From JBBQVO01 sp038211505 (GTDB taxonomy: Bacteria; Chloroflexota; Dehalococcoidia; DSTF01; JACRBR01): DNA of 39,270 bases. Every line of letters begins with the position of its first letter. Position 1 is the stretch's first letter. Where the stretch lies: contig JBBQVO010000007.1 in assembly GCA_038211505.1 (NCBI GenBank), forward strand, positions 1-39,270, given 5' to 3'. This document shows positions 32,472 through 39,270 of the stretch, piece by piece. The notes under the pieces are model-generated. The model did no database searches. It was not told where the DNA came from and saw nothing but the letters and a program-made list of their open reading frames with translations. Position numbers and translations under genes: made by a program.

Positions 32472-32493
32472 GGGAGGGAAGGGAAGGGAAGGG
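32472..32493 (+). other. Potential G-quadruplex tract upstream of arlH
   Basis: Five GGG runs separated by one or two A residues lie on the plus strand, which is the template strand for arlH. The pattern satisfies the usual G-quadruplex rule. It could also be a degenerate extension of the neighbouring CACGAAGG repeat. Confidence 0.5.
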
Positions 32494-32607
32494 CGCGGAA
32501 CCCTACCTAGGGGATTCGCGGGGGGCCGCGGAGCATCGGCCCAGGAGTCACCTTAAGGATTGGCCATCGTCTGGAAAGAGTCGGAAGCGCACGGCCAAAG
32601 TCATCGG

Positions 32608-33013
32608 TTAGTTCGCGAACCGTTTCCATTCGAGGCGCTTGCGGGAGCCGAAGTTGATGAGGAGGCCGACCCGCGACTTTGTCGCGCGGAGGTAGTTGAT
32701 GAGCTGGGCTTCGTGGTTACCCGTAAGGGCGTCGAGAGCTTTCAGCTCAACAATGATCTGGTCGAAGCAGACTACGTCTGCGACGTAGGCTTTCAATAGG
32801 CGCTGCCCTTTGTAGTCGATCGTGAGCGGTCGCTGGATCTCGAACGGAATCAAGCGCGTCGCCAGCTCCAAGGCAAGCGCCTCCTGGTACACGGCTTCCA
32901 GAAATCCAAGCACCGAGTACCTTATGGACTTCAATGGCCGCGCCGACCACGGCGAACACCTCCGCACCCAGTACAAGTCCGGCGCCTGGAATCGGCGACT
33001 CACTCTCGTCCAA
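32608..33013 (-). pseudogene. GxxExxY protein (PD-(D/E)XK nuclease superfamily), frameshifted
   Basis: The GxxExxY family (PDDEXK_3) is about 125 residues and has a predicted nuclease fold of unknown function. Here the N-terminal part (EVFAVVGAAIEVHKVLG) and the C-terminal part (GFLEAVYQEALALEL, ADVVCFDQIIVELKALDAL, INYLRATKSRVGLLINFGS) lie in different frames. One extra base near 32908 (AA on the plus strand) explains the shift. The nuclease-like D...ExK residues (AD, ELK) and the family G-x-x-E-x-x-Y survive. Translation would start at a TTG at 33013 whose ribosome site lies next to the flanking repeat. The gene overlaps the end of the upstream synthetase gene and sits between perfect inverted repeats. 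Confidence 0.8.
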
Positions 33014-34475
33014 TTCCCCCTCCTTCGTGCTCCTTCGTGGCCCTTCGTGGATCCATCTCTGATCCGTGGGAGAGGAAGCGGGAGAGCGCGGCGGCGGCGC
33101 GGTCGACCGACGGGTAGGTGGCGAGGTGGGCGTCGGTGAGGCGTTGCTGGCCGCCGCTGACGGCGCGCCATTTCGTCTCGTCGGCGCTGTCGGCGATGCC
33201 GAGAACGAAGGCGACCGGCTTCGGCGACTTGACGCCGATGGCGACGAAGCGATCGACGAGGTGCGCCATGCGCTCGATCGCGTCGGGACGGCCAAGCACC
33301 CAATCTTCGCCGACGTTCGCGATCAGCGCGTCGTACGCCGGGCTCTCGATCATCATCTCCAGCACACGCGCGCCGGAGACGCCGCTGCCGGCTAGGATCG
33401 ACTGATCGACGGGGTTATCGACCCAGTCGGCGAGTTGCGGAGCCTTTTCTCGCAGCGATGCGCGGATATCGTCGGGCAGTTTCGGGACAGCGAGTCCGGC
33501 TTCTTCGGCGACGTCGGCGGACTGCACGGCGCGGCCGCCACCGCCGCCGACGATGCCGACATTGCGCCCGCTTGGGCTCGCGGCCGGTTGCATGAAGGCA
33601 AAGGCGACCATCATGTCGATCAGCTCATCGAACGTGGCGACTTCGACGGCGCCCGCCTGGCGCAGCACGGCACTCCAGATCTGGCGCTGGCCGGCGAGCG
33701 CGGCGGTGTGCGACGCGGCGGTGCGCGATCCGGCTCCCGTGCGGCCGCCCTTGAGGATGACGACGGGCTTCGCCTGCGCGCATCGTTGCAGCGCCTCGAA
33801 CAAACGGCGGCCGTCCTTCGTGCCTTCGATGTAGGCGCCGACAACGCGCGTGTCGTCATCCGTCGCGAGATAGTCGAAGAAGTCGGCCTCGCTGAGGTCG
33901 AGGGCGTTGCCGTAGCTGACGACCTTGCTGAATCGCAGGCCGCGCGCCGCGCCGTGCAGCATCAGCTCAACGGAGTTGTTACCGCTCTGTGAGATGAAGG
34001 CGACATCGCCGCGCTCCTGCGGCAGATCGGGGCGGAACGAGAGCTTCGACGTGGAGTCGAAGATGCCCATGCAGTTCGGCCCGATGATGCGGATGCCGGC
34101 GGCGGCCGCGCGCTCCTTCACCTGCTGCTCGAGCGCCGTCGCGTCCGCATCGCCGGTCTCGCTGAAGCGCCCGGTGAACAGATGCAGCGCGCCCGCATGC
34201 TTCGCGGCGCACTCATCGATCAGCGACAACACGGCGTCGGCGGGGATGCAGGAGATGACGAGATCGACGTCGCCGGGGATTGCGGACAGCGTCGGGTATG
34301 CGGGCAGGCCGAGGATCTCCGGCGCCCGCGGGTTGATCGGGTAGATCGGGCCCTCGAAGCCGAACTCGACAATCGAACGGAGATAATCGTGGCCGGGTGA
34401 ATCAACATTAGCGGAGGCGCCGACGATAGCGACGCTGCGCGGGCGGAAGACCTGTGTGGGCACGTTGGATGTCAT
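33000..34475 (-). CDS. ADP-forming acyl-CoA synthetase alpha-type protein (CoA-binding)
   Basis: The 491-residue protein has a CoA-binding Rossmann domain (RSVAIVGASANVDSPGHDYL, YPINPRAPEILGLPAYPTLS), a succinyl-CoA ligase-like segment (VAFISQSGNNSVELM, SYGNALDLSEADFFDYLATD) and the phosphorylated His in ASHTAALAG. These match the alpha half of NDP-forming acetyl/acyl-CoA synthetases. The ATP-grasp beta half is absent and no beta gene is in the window, so the partner must lie elsewhere or activity is altered. The final about 18 residues (MDPRRATKEHEGGGIGRE) are encoded by the inverted repeat and adjoining bases. An ATG at 34529 is possible; 34475 is preferred. There is no Shine-Dalgarno; TAGACT lies five bases upstream. 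Confidence 0.88.
   Translation of the reverse strand: MTSNVPTQVFRPRSVAIVGASANVDSPGHDYLRSIVEFGFEGPIYPINPRAPEILGLPAYPTLSAIPGDVDLVISCIPADAVLSLIDECAAKHAGALHLFTGRFSETGDADATALEQQVKERAAAAGIRIIGPNCMGIFDSTSKLSFRPDLPQERGDVAFISQSGNNSVELMLHGAARGLRFSKVVSYGNALDLSEADFFDYLATDDDTRVVGAYIEGTKDGRRLFEALQRCAQAKPVVILKGGRTGAGSRTAASHTAALAGQRQIWSAVLRQAGAVEVATFDELIDMMVAFAFMQPAASPSGRNVGIVGGGGGRAVQSADVAEEAGLAVPKLPDDIRASLREKAPQLADWVDNPVDQSILAGSGVSGARVLEMMIESPAYDALIANVGEDWVLGRPDAIERMAHLVDRFVAIGVKSPKPVAFVLGIADSADETKWRAVSGGQQRLTDAHLATYPSVDRAAAALSRFLSHGSEMDPRRATKEHEGGGIGRE
33021..33054 (-). repeat. Right 34-bp inverted repeat flanking the GxxExxY gene
   Basis: This is the exact reverse complement of 32428-32461. It lies inside the 3' end of the acyl-CoA synthetase-like gene, encoding its last residues, and directly precedes the GxxExxY start codon. 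Confidence 0.95.
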
Positions 34476-34525
34476 ACGGGAGTCTAGCGGTGGAGCGCGC
34501 TGCCCGTTAGGGCTCGCCGGTAGCG

Positions 34526-34984
34526 TCACGCCCGCAAAGTGGAATCGATCGAACGCGAGAAGCAGAGCTCGGTCGGCGACTCATCGACGACGACGAATCC
34601 TGCCTTGTGCGCGACGCGCTGTGAAGCGATGTTCGCTCGCGCGATGCGAAGGACGCCAACTCGATGCTCACCCTCGGACGCCAGCCGTTGCAGGAGCAGC
34701 AGAACCGCCCGGCTTGCATAGCCCCGTCCGCGATACGGAGCGAAGACGTTGTAGCCGATGTTGACCTCGCCCGCGCCGAGCCAGTCGTGATTGGGATCGT
34801 AGTCCACCCAACCGACGATCGTGTCGTCGACGACAATGCACACCGTGGGCTGCGGGTCGTCCGAGCCTGGGCCGAGCCAGCGCTGCCATTCCTCATCCCG
34901 ACCAGCGATCAGGCGGGCCGCATCTCCCGGCTGCGGCGGGCGAATCGCGATCACGCTATCTGAAAGTCGCCACTCATCGCCCAT
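34526..34984 (-). CDS. GNAT-family acetyltransferase (RimJ/RimL-like)
   Basis: The 152-residue protein has the GNAT core: VIAIRPPQPGDAARL, GEVNIGYNVFAPYRGRGYAS (acetyl-CoA binding R-G-x-G) and ANIASQRVAHKAGFVVV. The start at 34984 has GGAGG six bases upstream; the frame opens earlier (35011) without support. Substrate is unknown. It stands just upstream of the synthetase-like gene on the same strand. Confidence 0.88.
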   Translation of the reverse strand: MGDEWRLSDSVIAIRPPQPGDAARLIAGRDEEWQRWLGPGSDDPQPTVCIVVDDTIVGWVDYDPNHDWLGAGEVNIGYNVFAPYRGRGYASRAVLLLLQRLASEGEHRVGVLRIARANIASQRVAHKAGFVVVDESPTELCFSRSIDSTLRA

Positions 34985-35032
34985 CAACCACCTCCTCGCC
35001 AACGACCGCACATTCGTTGCGAAGCCATCGAC

Positions 35033-36145
35033 TCAGGGTTCCCTCAGCGCGCGATCGATCTCTTCGCGGGCTTCCGGATATTTCGTGGCGTAGGCGCGGA
35101 GGAGGCCGAAGCAGCCGCTGATCATCATGTCGCCGTGCGGGGTGGCGAAGTAGGGGTTGAGGCGGCTGTTGCGGATCTTGCCGCGTTGCGGCCCCGTGAC
35201 GGCGACGAGCGGGTTCGTATCGCTCGCGCGGTCATGCGCGCCCTCGGCGTAGAAGACGCCGTGGCCTTTGGTGTTGAAGACCTCGTCGTGAAGCAGCACA
35301 CCGGCGATCAGCCGCTCGGTGAAGTCTTCAATCTGATCGCGGCTCAGCTCGCCCGTGTGATGTTCGTAGAGACTGATAATCTCGTTGCCCCGGAGATGGA
35401 ACGCGAGCGCGTGCATGTTGCCGAGATTGAGCACGAGCTGCGTCGTTTCGGCGGCGACGCGCGGATCCTGTAGCGCACCGAGCGCTGCCGCCGGGCCGGT
35501 ATCGAGGAAGACCGCCGGTATGGCGCCGTCCTGGCGCTGCGCCGTCGCCATCATGGTGCGGGCGCGCGTGAGATACGGCGGAATCTCGTCGGGGAGCGTG
35601 GCGAAGGCCGTGAGGTCGTTGCGGCGCTCAACAACGCGCTTGAGGTGCTCGAAGCGGAAGAGGCGGTCGGAATAGCCGGGCGGTGACGCGCCGTGATCGA
35701 GGCAGGCAAGCGCGAGCCCGTCGAAGTGCGGCGACACATCGAACTCCGCAAGCGCGGCGCGGACGGCGGGCAGATCGAGATCCTTCAGTTCGACGCGATC
35801 GACGCCGTCGAGCGCGGCCGCCTCGTCGTCGCTGACGACTTGGACGCCTACGCGGGCGACCTGCTCGAGATCGTCGTCGATCGTCTGCGCTGCTTCTGGC
35901 GTCGCGTACACGATGCCGCCGTCGCGCAGGTGATCATCGATCGCCCAATTGCACGGGCCGCCGCCCTGGATGACGCCCGTCAGCAGCAACGGCCGCTTCG
36001 CGGCCGTCGCGCGGCGGATGCGCGCTTCGGCGATTTTCGTCGCGCTCGGCATGACCATCTTGATGCTGTTTTCGATCGGGCCGGAGGAGTCGAAGAGCAG
36101 GATGTCCTGTGTTCCGGTGCCCATGTCGATGGCGAGAATCTTCAT
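35033..36145 (-). CDS. DUF1786-family protein (ASKHA-like)
   Basis: The 370-residue protein begins MKILAIDMGTGTQDILLFDS, the phosphate-1-like motif of the family I know as DUF1786, and continues with VMPSATKIAEARI, GVIQGGGPCNWAI, FLDTGPAAALGAL and NLGNMHALAFHL. The N-terminal DMGTG and the later DTGPAA suggest an actin/hexokinase-like nucleotide site. The biochemical role is unknown. There is no Shine-Dalgarno; TACACT lies six bases before the ATG, fitting a leaderless transcript. Confidence 0.78.
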   Translation of the reverse strand: MKILAIDMGTGTQDILLFDSSGPIENSIKMVMPSATKIAEARIRRATAAKRPLLLTGVIQGGGPCNWAIDDHLRDGGIVYATPEAAQTIDDDLEQVARVGVQVVSDDEAAALDGVDRVELKDLDLPAVRAALAEFDVSPHFDGLALACLDHGASPPGYSDRLFRFEHLKRVVERRNDLTAFATLPDEIPPYLTRARTMMATAQRQDGAIPAVFLDTGPAAALGALQDPRVAAETTQLVLNLGNMHALAFHLRGNEIISLYEHHTGELSRDQIEDFTERLIAGVLLHDEVFNTKGHGVFYAEGAHDRASDTNPLVAVTGPQRGKIRNSRLNPYFATPHGDMMISGCFGLLRAYATKYPEAREEIDRALREP

Positions 36146-36313
36146 ACGTTGAGTGTACCGGCCGCTTTACCTCCGACTTTCGGCGGAGTTTTCGTCGCGG
36201 CGAACGTCCCCGCTCGTAACCGCCGTTAGCGCGATTCGTGGGCGGGGGTCGGTGGCGGAAACTACGCGAGTAAGACATCGAGCGCAGATATTGCAGGCGA
36301 AAGGAACAAAGAC

Positions 36314-38557
36314 ATGTTGGCATTTCTATCACCCGGACGATTGGCTAGAAGGACGGCACGGCACCCGTGGCTGACGATGGGCTTCTGGCTCATGCTGGTC
36401 GTCGCGGCGGTGTTCAGCGCATCGAGCATCAAGTTCGACGAGCGGCAGGCGATCACGGGCACGGACTCGGACAAGGCGCAGCAGGCCATCGACAAGCTGC
36501 AGGGCGGCGAGTCCGCCAACGAGACGGTCGTCGTCGAATCGATCCTGGCGAACGTCGACGACCCGGCGTATCGGTCGTTCGTGACGACGCTGGTTCAGCG
36601 CATCCGGGCACTCCCGGTCGTGAAGTCGGCGTCGACGTACTACGAGACGAACGACCCGGCGCTCGTGAACGCTGGGCACACGAAAACGATCATTCCGATC
36701 GAACTCAACGGAAGGCAGTTGGACGCGGCCGATAACGTCGGGCCGCTTCTGACGGTGCTCGCGGACGCCACGAAGACGAGTAACGGCTTCTCCGCGATCA
36801 CCGCGGGCGATGGGAGCATCAACCGAGATCTCAACGACTCGGCGTCGAAGGATCTCGAGAAAGCGGAGCTGGTCGGGCTGCCGGCGGCGCTCGTCGTGCT
36901 GATCTTCGTCTTCGGCGCCGCTGCGGCGGCGGGCGTGCCGGTCGTGCTCGGACTGATCGGCATCCTCGTCTCGGTCGGCGTGACGGCGACCGCCAGTAAG
37001 TTCCTCGGCATCGGCAGCGTGACGATCAACTTGATCACGATGATCGGGCTCGCTGTCGGCATCGACTACACACTGTTCATCGTCGAGCGTTTCCGCGAAG
37101 AGCGGGCGCGCGGCGTCGAGAAGATCGAAGCGATCGTGGCGGCGGGCAATACCGCGAGCCGGGCCGTACTGTTCTCCGGCATCACGGTGATCATCGCGCT
37201 GACGGGGCTGCTGATCGTGCCGTCGACGACGTTCCGCGGGATGGCGGTCGGGGCGATTAGCGTCGTCATGGCGGCGATGCTGGCGGCGCTGACGCTGCTG
37301 CCGGCGGTGCTGAGCCTGCTCGGCGACAAGCTGAACTGGCTTCATCTGCCCGGCCGCAAACCGAAGGCATCGCACGATGACGAAGGCGGCTTCTGGGGAC
37401 GTAGCACGGCGTTGGTGATGCGCCACCCGCTCATCTCGATCGCCGCGACGGGCACACTGCTGCTCGCTCTCGCGGCGCCGGCGGCGACGATCAAGCTCGG
37501 CAACTCCGGCGTCAGCGAGATGCCGACGAGCCTCCAATCGGTGCAGGCGTTCCGGGTGCTCGACAAAGAGTTCTCGGCCGGACGCCTCGCGCCGGCGGAG
37601 ATCGTCATCGAAGGCGACGTCGCGTCGCCGGGCGTGCAGCAGTCGATTGAAAAGCTGCGGACGCGTCTCGCGCAGGACAGCGAATTCGGCGCCTTCGGCC
37701 AATTGAAGGTGAGCAGCGACGGCAAGATCGGCGCCGTGAACGTCATCGTCAACGGCGACGCCACGGAGCCCGCCGCGCGGAAGACGGTCGAGCGGCTGCG
37801 GCACGAGTACGTGCCGGCGGCGTTCGCGGGCACGAGCGCAAAGGTCTACGTCGGCGGTAACTCGGCGGGCACGACGGATTACATCGACACGATGAATCAG
37901 TACCTGCCGATCGTCATCGGCTTCGTTCTGGCGCTGAGCTTCGTGCTGCTGCTCGTCGTCTTCCGATCGATCGTCATTCCGGTGAAGGCGATCATCATGA
38001 ACCTGCTGTCGGTCGGCGCGGCCTACGGGCTGCTGGTGATCGTCTTCCAGCACGGCGTCGGAGCAGACCTCTTCGGGTTCCAGCAGTCGGACACGATCGC
38101 GGCGTTCCTGCCCATCTTCCTGTTCACGATTCTGTTCGGACTTTCGATGGACTATCACGTCTTCCTGCTGAGCCGCATCCAGGAGCGCTTCCTGCAGACG
38201 GGCGACAACACGGCGGCCGTCGGATACGGCCTGCGATCGACGGCGCATATCATCACGGGCGCCGCGGCGATCATGATGGTCGTGTTCGGTGGCTTCGCCC
38301 TCGGCAGCCAGGTGGAGTTGCAGCAGGCGGGCTTCGGCCTGGCGGTGGCGGTCTTCCTCGATGCGACGATCGTCCGATCGATCCTCGTGCCGGCGAGCAT
38401 GGAGATGCTGGGCGACCTGAACTGGTACCTGCCGAAGTGGCTGGCATGGCTCCCGAAAATCAGCGTCGAAGGCGGCGACCGCGTCGCGACGACGCCAGCC
38501 CGCCCGGCGACGGCCACGGGTTACGGGCCGGAGGCCTTCGGGGTTGGTGGTGACTAA
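36314..38557 (+). CDS. MMPL-family RND-type transporter
   Basis: The 747-residue protein has two homologous halves, each with one N-terminal helix, an extracytoplasmic domain and five to six helices. MMPL signatures are VGIDYTLFIVERFREERARG (about residue 244) and LSMDYHVFLLSRIQERFLQT (about residue 610). These Asp-Tyr pairs form the proton relay of the superfamily. MMPL proteins export lipids or hydrophobic compounds; substrate is not readable here. AAAGGA lies eight bases before the ATG. The gene diverges from DUF1786, and a hairpin follows. Confidence 0.95.
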   Translation: MLAFLSPGRLARRTARHPWLTMGFWLMLVVAAVFSASSIKFDERQAITGTDSDKAQQAIDKLQGGESANETVVVESILANVDDPAYRSFVTTLVQRIRALPVVKSASTYYETNDPALVNAGHTKTIIPIELNGRQLDAADNVGPLLTVLADATKTSNGFSAITAGDGSINRDLNDSASKDLEKAELVGLPAALVVLIFVFGAAAAAGVPVVLGLIGILVSVGVTATASKFLGIGSVTINLITMIGLAVGIDYTLFIVERFREERARGVEKIEAIVAAGNTASRAVLFSGITVIIALTGLLIVPSTTFRGMAVGAISVVMAAMLAALTLLPAVLSLLGDKLNWLHLPGRKPKASHDDEGGFWGRSTALVMRHPLISIAATGTLLLALAAPAATIKLGNSGVSEMPTSLQSVQAFRVLDKEFSAGRLAPAEIVIEGDVASPGVQQSIEKLRTRLAQDSEFGAFGQLKVSSDGKIGAVNVIVNGDATEPAARKTVERLRHEYVPAAFAGTSAKVYVGGNSAGTTDYIDTMNQYLPIVIGFVLALSFVLLLVVFRSIVIPVKAIIMNLLSVGAAYGLLVIVFQHGVGADLFGFQQSDTIAAFLPIFLFTILFGLSMDYHVFLLSRIQERFLQTGDNTAAVGYGLRSTAHIITGAAAIMMVVFGGFALGSQVELQQAGFGLAVAVFLDATIVRSILVPASMEMLGDLNWYLPKWLAWLPKISVEGGDRVATTPARPATATGYGPEAFGVGGD

Positions 38558-38596
38558 CGATCCAGGAAGAACCACGAGGGTTATGGAGCTGCACAG

Positions 38597-38628
38597 AAGG
38601 GAGGTCGCTCATGAGAGCGGCCTCCCTT
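38597..38628 (+). terminator. Hairpin downstream of the MMPL gene, probable terminator
   Basis: AAGGGAGGTCGCTC (38597-38610) pairs with GAGCGGCCTCCCTT (38615-38628) with one G-U wobble and an ATGA loop. The following GTCATTTG is T-poor, so it may act with lower efficiency or need Rho. Confidence 0.7.
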
Positions 38629-38722
38629 GTCATTTGTCCGGGATCGCTAAGCGACAGTTCGCTCCGACAGCTTGAGTCGGATCACAGAAACGCATGTTTT
38701 GGCGTGTGGAGTGCAAATTGTT

Positions 38723-38752
38723 GTTGACGCGTCAACGCCCCGCTGATACCGT
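38723..38752 (+). promoter_or_regulatory. Promoter overlapped by a 14-bp palindrome
   Basis: TTGACG (38724-38729), a 17-base spacer and TACCGT (38747-38752) form a candidate promoter for the lipoprotein gene, 69 bases upstream of its ATG. The perfect palindrome GTTGACGCGTCAAC (38723-38736) covers the -35 and is well placed as a repressor operator. Confidence 0.5.
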
Positions 38753-38821
38753 GGCATCGATACGCACGAGCACACTCGAAGCGACCGGCCAACATTTCGA
38801 TGATGTAGGGACTGCATACAA

Positions 38822-39270
38822 ATGAACAAAGCTCTTGCAAGCATCGCGGGCTTGATGATCGCCGGCATCGGCCTGACTCTCGCGGCCGCCTGCTCGACCA
38901 GCGGATCGAGTAGCGGCTACAAGACGCCGGAGCCCGCGGCATCGTCGACGGCCGGCATGAGCGCAGCAGGAACGTTGACGAACGATCAGGGCTGGCCGCG
39001 CGTCGAAAGGCTGCGTGGGAAGCGCTACTGCGAGGTGCTGCTGGCAAGCATCCTCGATGGCCACCTTAACGCCGCCGTGTGGAACACGCAGGGACTGAAC
39101 GATTGTCCCGACGCCGCGTGGAAGGCGCTCGACTCCGCTGCCATCAAGGCGGATCGAAGCGTCGTGGCCGCGCTGCTCAACGGGCCGCGCTACTGGCTGA
39201 TGAACGCGATCGAGAAGAAACCTTCGGGCGAGCGGCAGACGACGACCTTCGGGACGATCCAGATGTTCCT
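38822..39270 (+). CDS. Lipoprotein of unknown function (3' end cut by window)
   Basis: The frame is open to the window end (149 codons). It starts MNKALASIAGLMIAGIGLTL with lipobox LAAAC followed by a Ser/Gly-rich linker, so it is a predicted lipoprotein on the outer side of the membrane. The folded part contains RLRGKRYCEVLLASI, VWNTQGLNDCPDAAWKALD and LLNGPRYWLMNAI. This resembles a conserved bacterial family of unknown function whose members share N-x-C-P and NGPR motifs. The ribosome site is weak. The C terminus is missing, so length and domain count are unknown. Confidence 0.8.
   Translation, partial: MNKALASIAGLMIAGIGLTLAAACSTSGSSSGYKTPEPAASSTAGMSAAGTLTNDQGWPRVERLRGKRYCEVLLASILDGHLNAAVWNTQGLNDCPDAAWKALDSAAIKADRSVVAALLNGPRYWLMNAIEKKPSGERQTTTFGTIQMF

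Larger units (their letters stand above)
32249..32607. other. Gene-free region upstream of arlH with CACGAAGG repeats and a G-rich tract
   Basis: No gene is supported. It contains CACGAAGG-type units from about 32410 to 32463, one of which is the left 34-bp inverted repeat, then a polypurine run with five GGG tracts at 32472-32493. The arlH promoter should lie here but I could not identify boxes with confidence. Confidence 0.5.

Noticed and set aside
36329..38575. 748-codon open frame antisense to the MMPL gene
   Set aside because: It is Arg/Asp/His-rich with no motif and mirrors the MMPL codon pattern; long antisense frames are common in high-GC genes.

Overview
The window is high-GC bacterial chromosome with about thirty protein genes packed on both strands. 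The mix of genes suggests a member of the Chloroflexota, possibly near Dehalococcoidia: a SAM-I riboswitch ahead of mtnA, archaellum-type ArlH/ArlI ATPases in a bacterium, an MMPL transporter, a DUF1786 protein, DUF5678/retropepsin-like pairs and many dispersed short-period intergenic repeats. That assignment is inferred from gene content; there is no rRNA or tRNA here to confirm it.

Layout. 1-3400: repeats, a TgpA-like transglutaminase-fold membrane protein that has lost its whole catalytic triad, then two decayed small genes (DUF5678-like and retropepsin-like) and a strong terminator. 3429-9063 (minus): one operon for S-adenosylmethionine recycling (promoter, SAM-I riboswitch, terminator, mtnA, mtnP, a GNAT gene, ahcY, metK). 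9064-9404: a strongly structured, unassigned stretch ahead of a small membrane protein. 9576-12584: a methyltransferase, PRPP synthetase (prs) and an alpha/beta hydrolase. 12603-17638 (minus): a tightly overlapped operon with a TetR regulator, 2-hydroxyacid dehydrogenase, FGGY kinase, class II aldolase, a small protein of unknown function and a methyltransferase, probably a carbohydrate or hydroxy-acid pathway. 17775-22093: a phosphotransferase, then rpsO-pnp, with an RGG-rich tail on PNPase. 22145-25691: cupin, a PmoA-like (DUF6807) protein and a Gfo/Idh/MocA oxidoreductase. 25945-29389: a secreted protein, an acyl-CoA dehydrogenase and a phosphotransferase. 29681-32248: the ArlI-ArlH pair with no other archaellum gene beside it. 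32428-33054: a frameshifted GxxExxY (PD-(D/E)XK fold) gene between perfect 34-bp inverted repeats. 33000-39270: an ADP-forming acyl-CoA synthetase alpha-type protein, GNAT, DUF1786, an MMPL transporter and the start of a lipoprotein gene cut by the window end.

How the genes fit together. The mtnA-to-metK operon makes SAM, recycles S-adenosylhomocysteine and salvages methylthioadenosine under SAM control. MtnB/C/D are not in the window; a class II aldolase lies 5 kb away. The parts most worth a second look are the GxxExxY/inverted-repeat unit with the several other short-repeat families scattered between genes, the isolated ArlH-ArlI pair, the triad-less transglutaminase and the structured leader near 9.2-9.34 kb. 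Several genes also lack a Shine-Dalgarno and have a TAnnnT box 5-9 bases before the start codon, which suggests leaderless transcripts.
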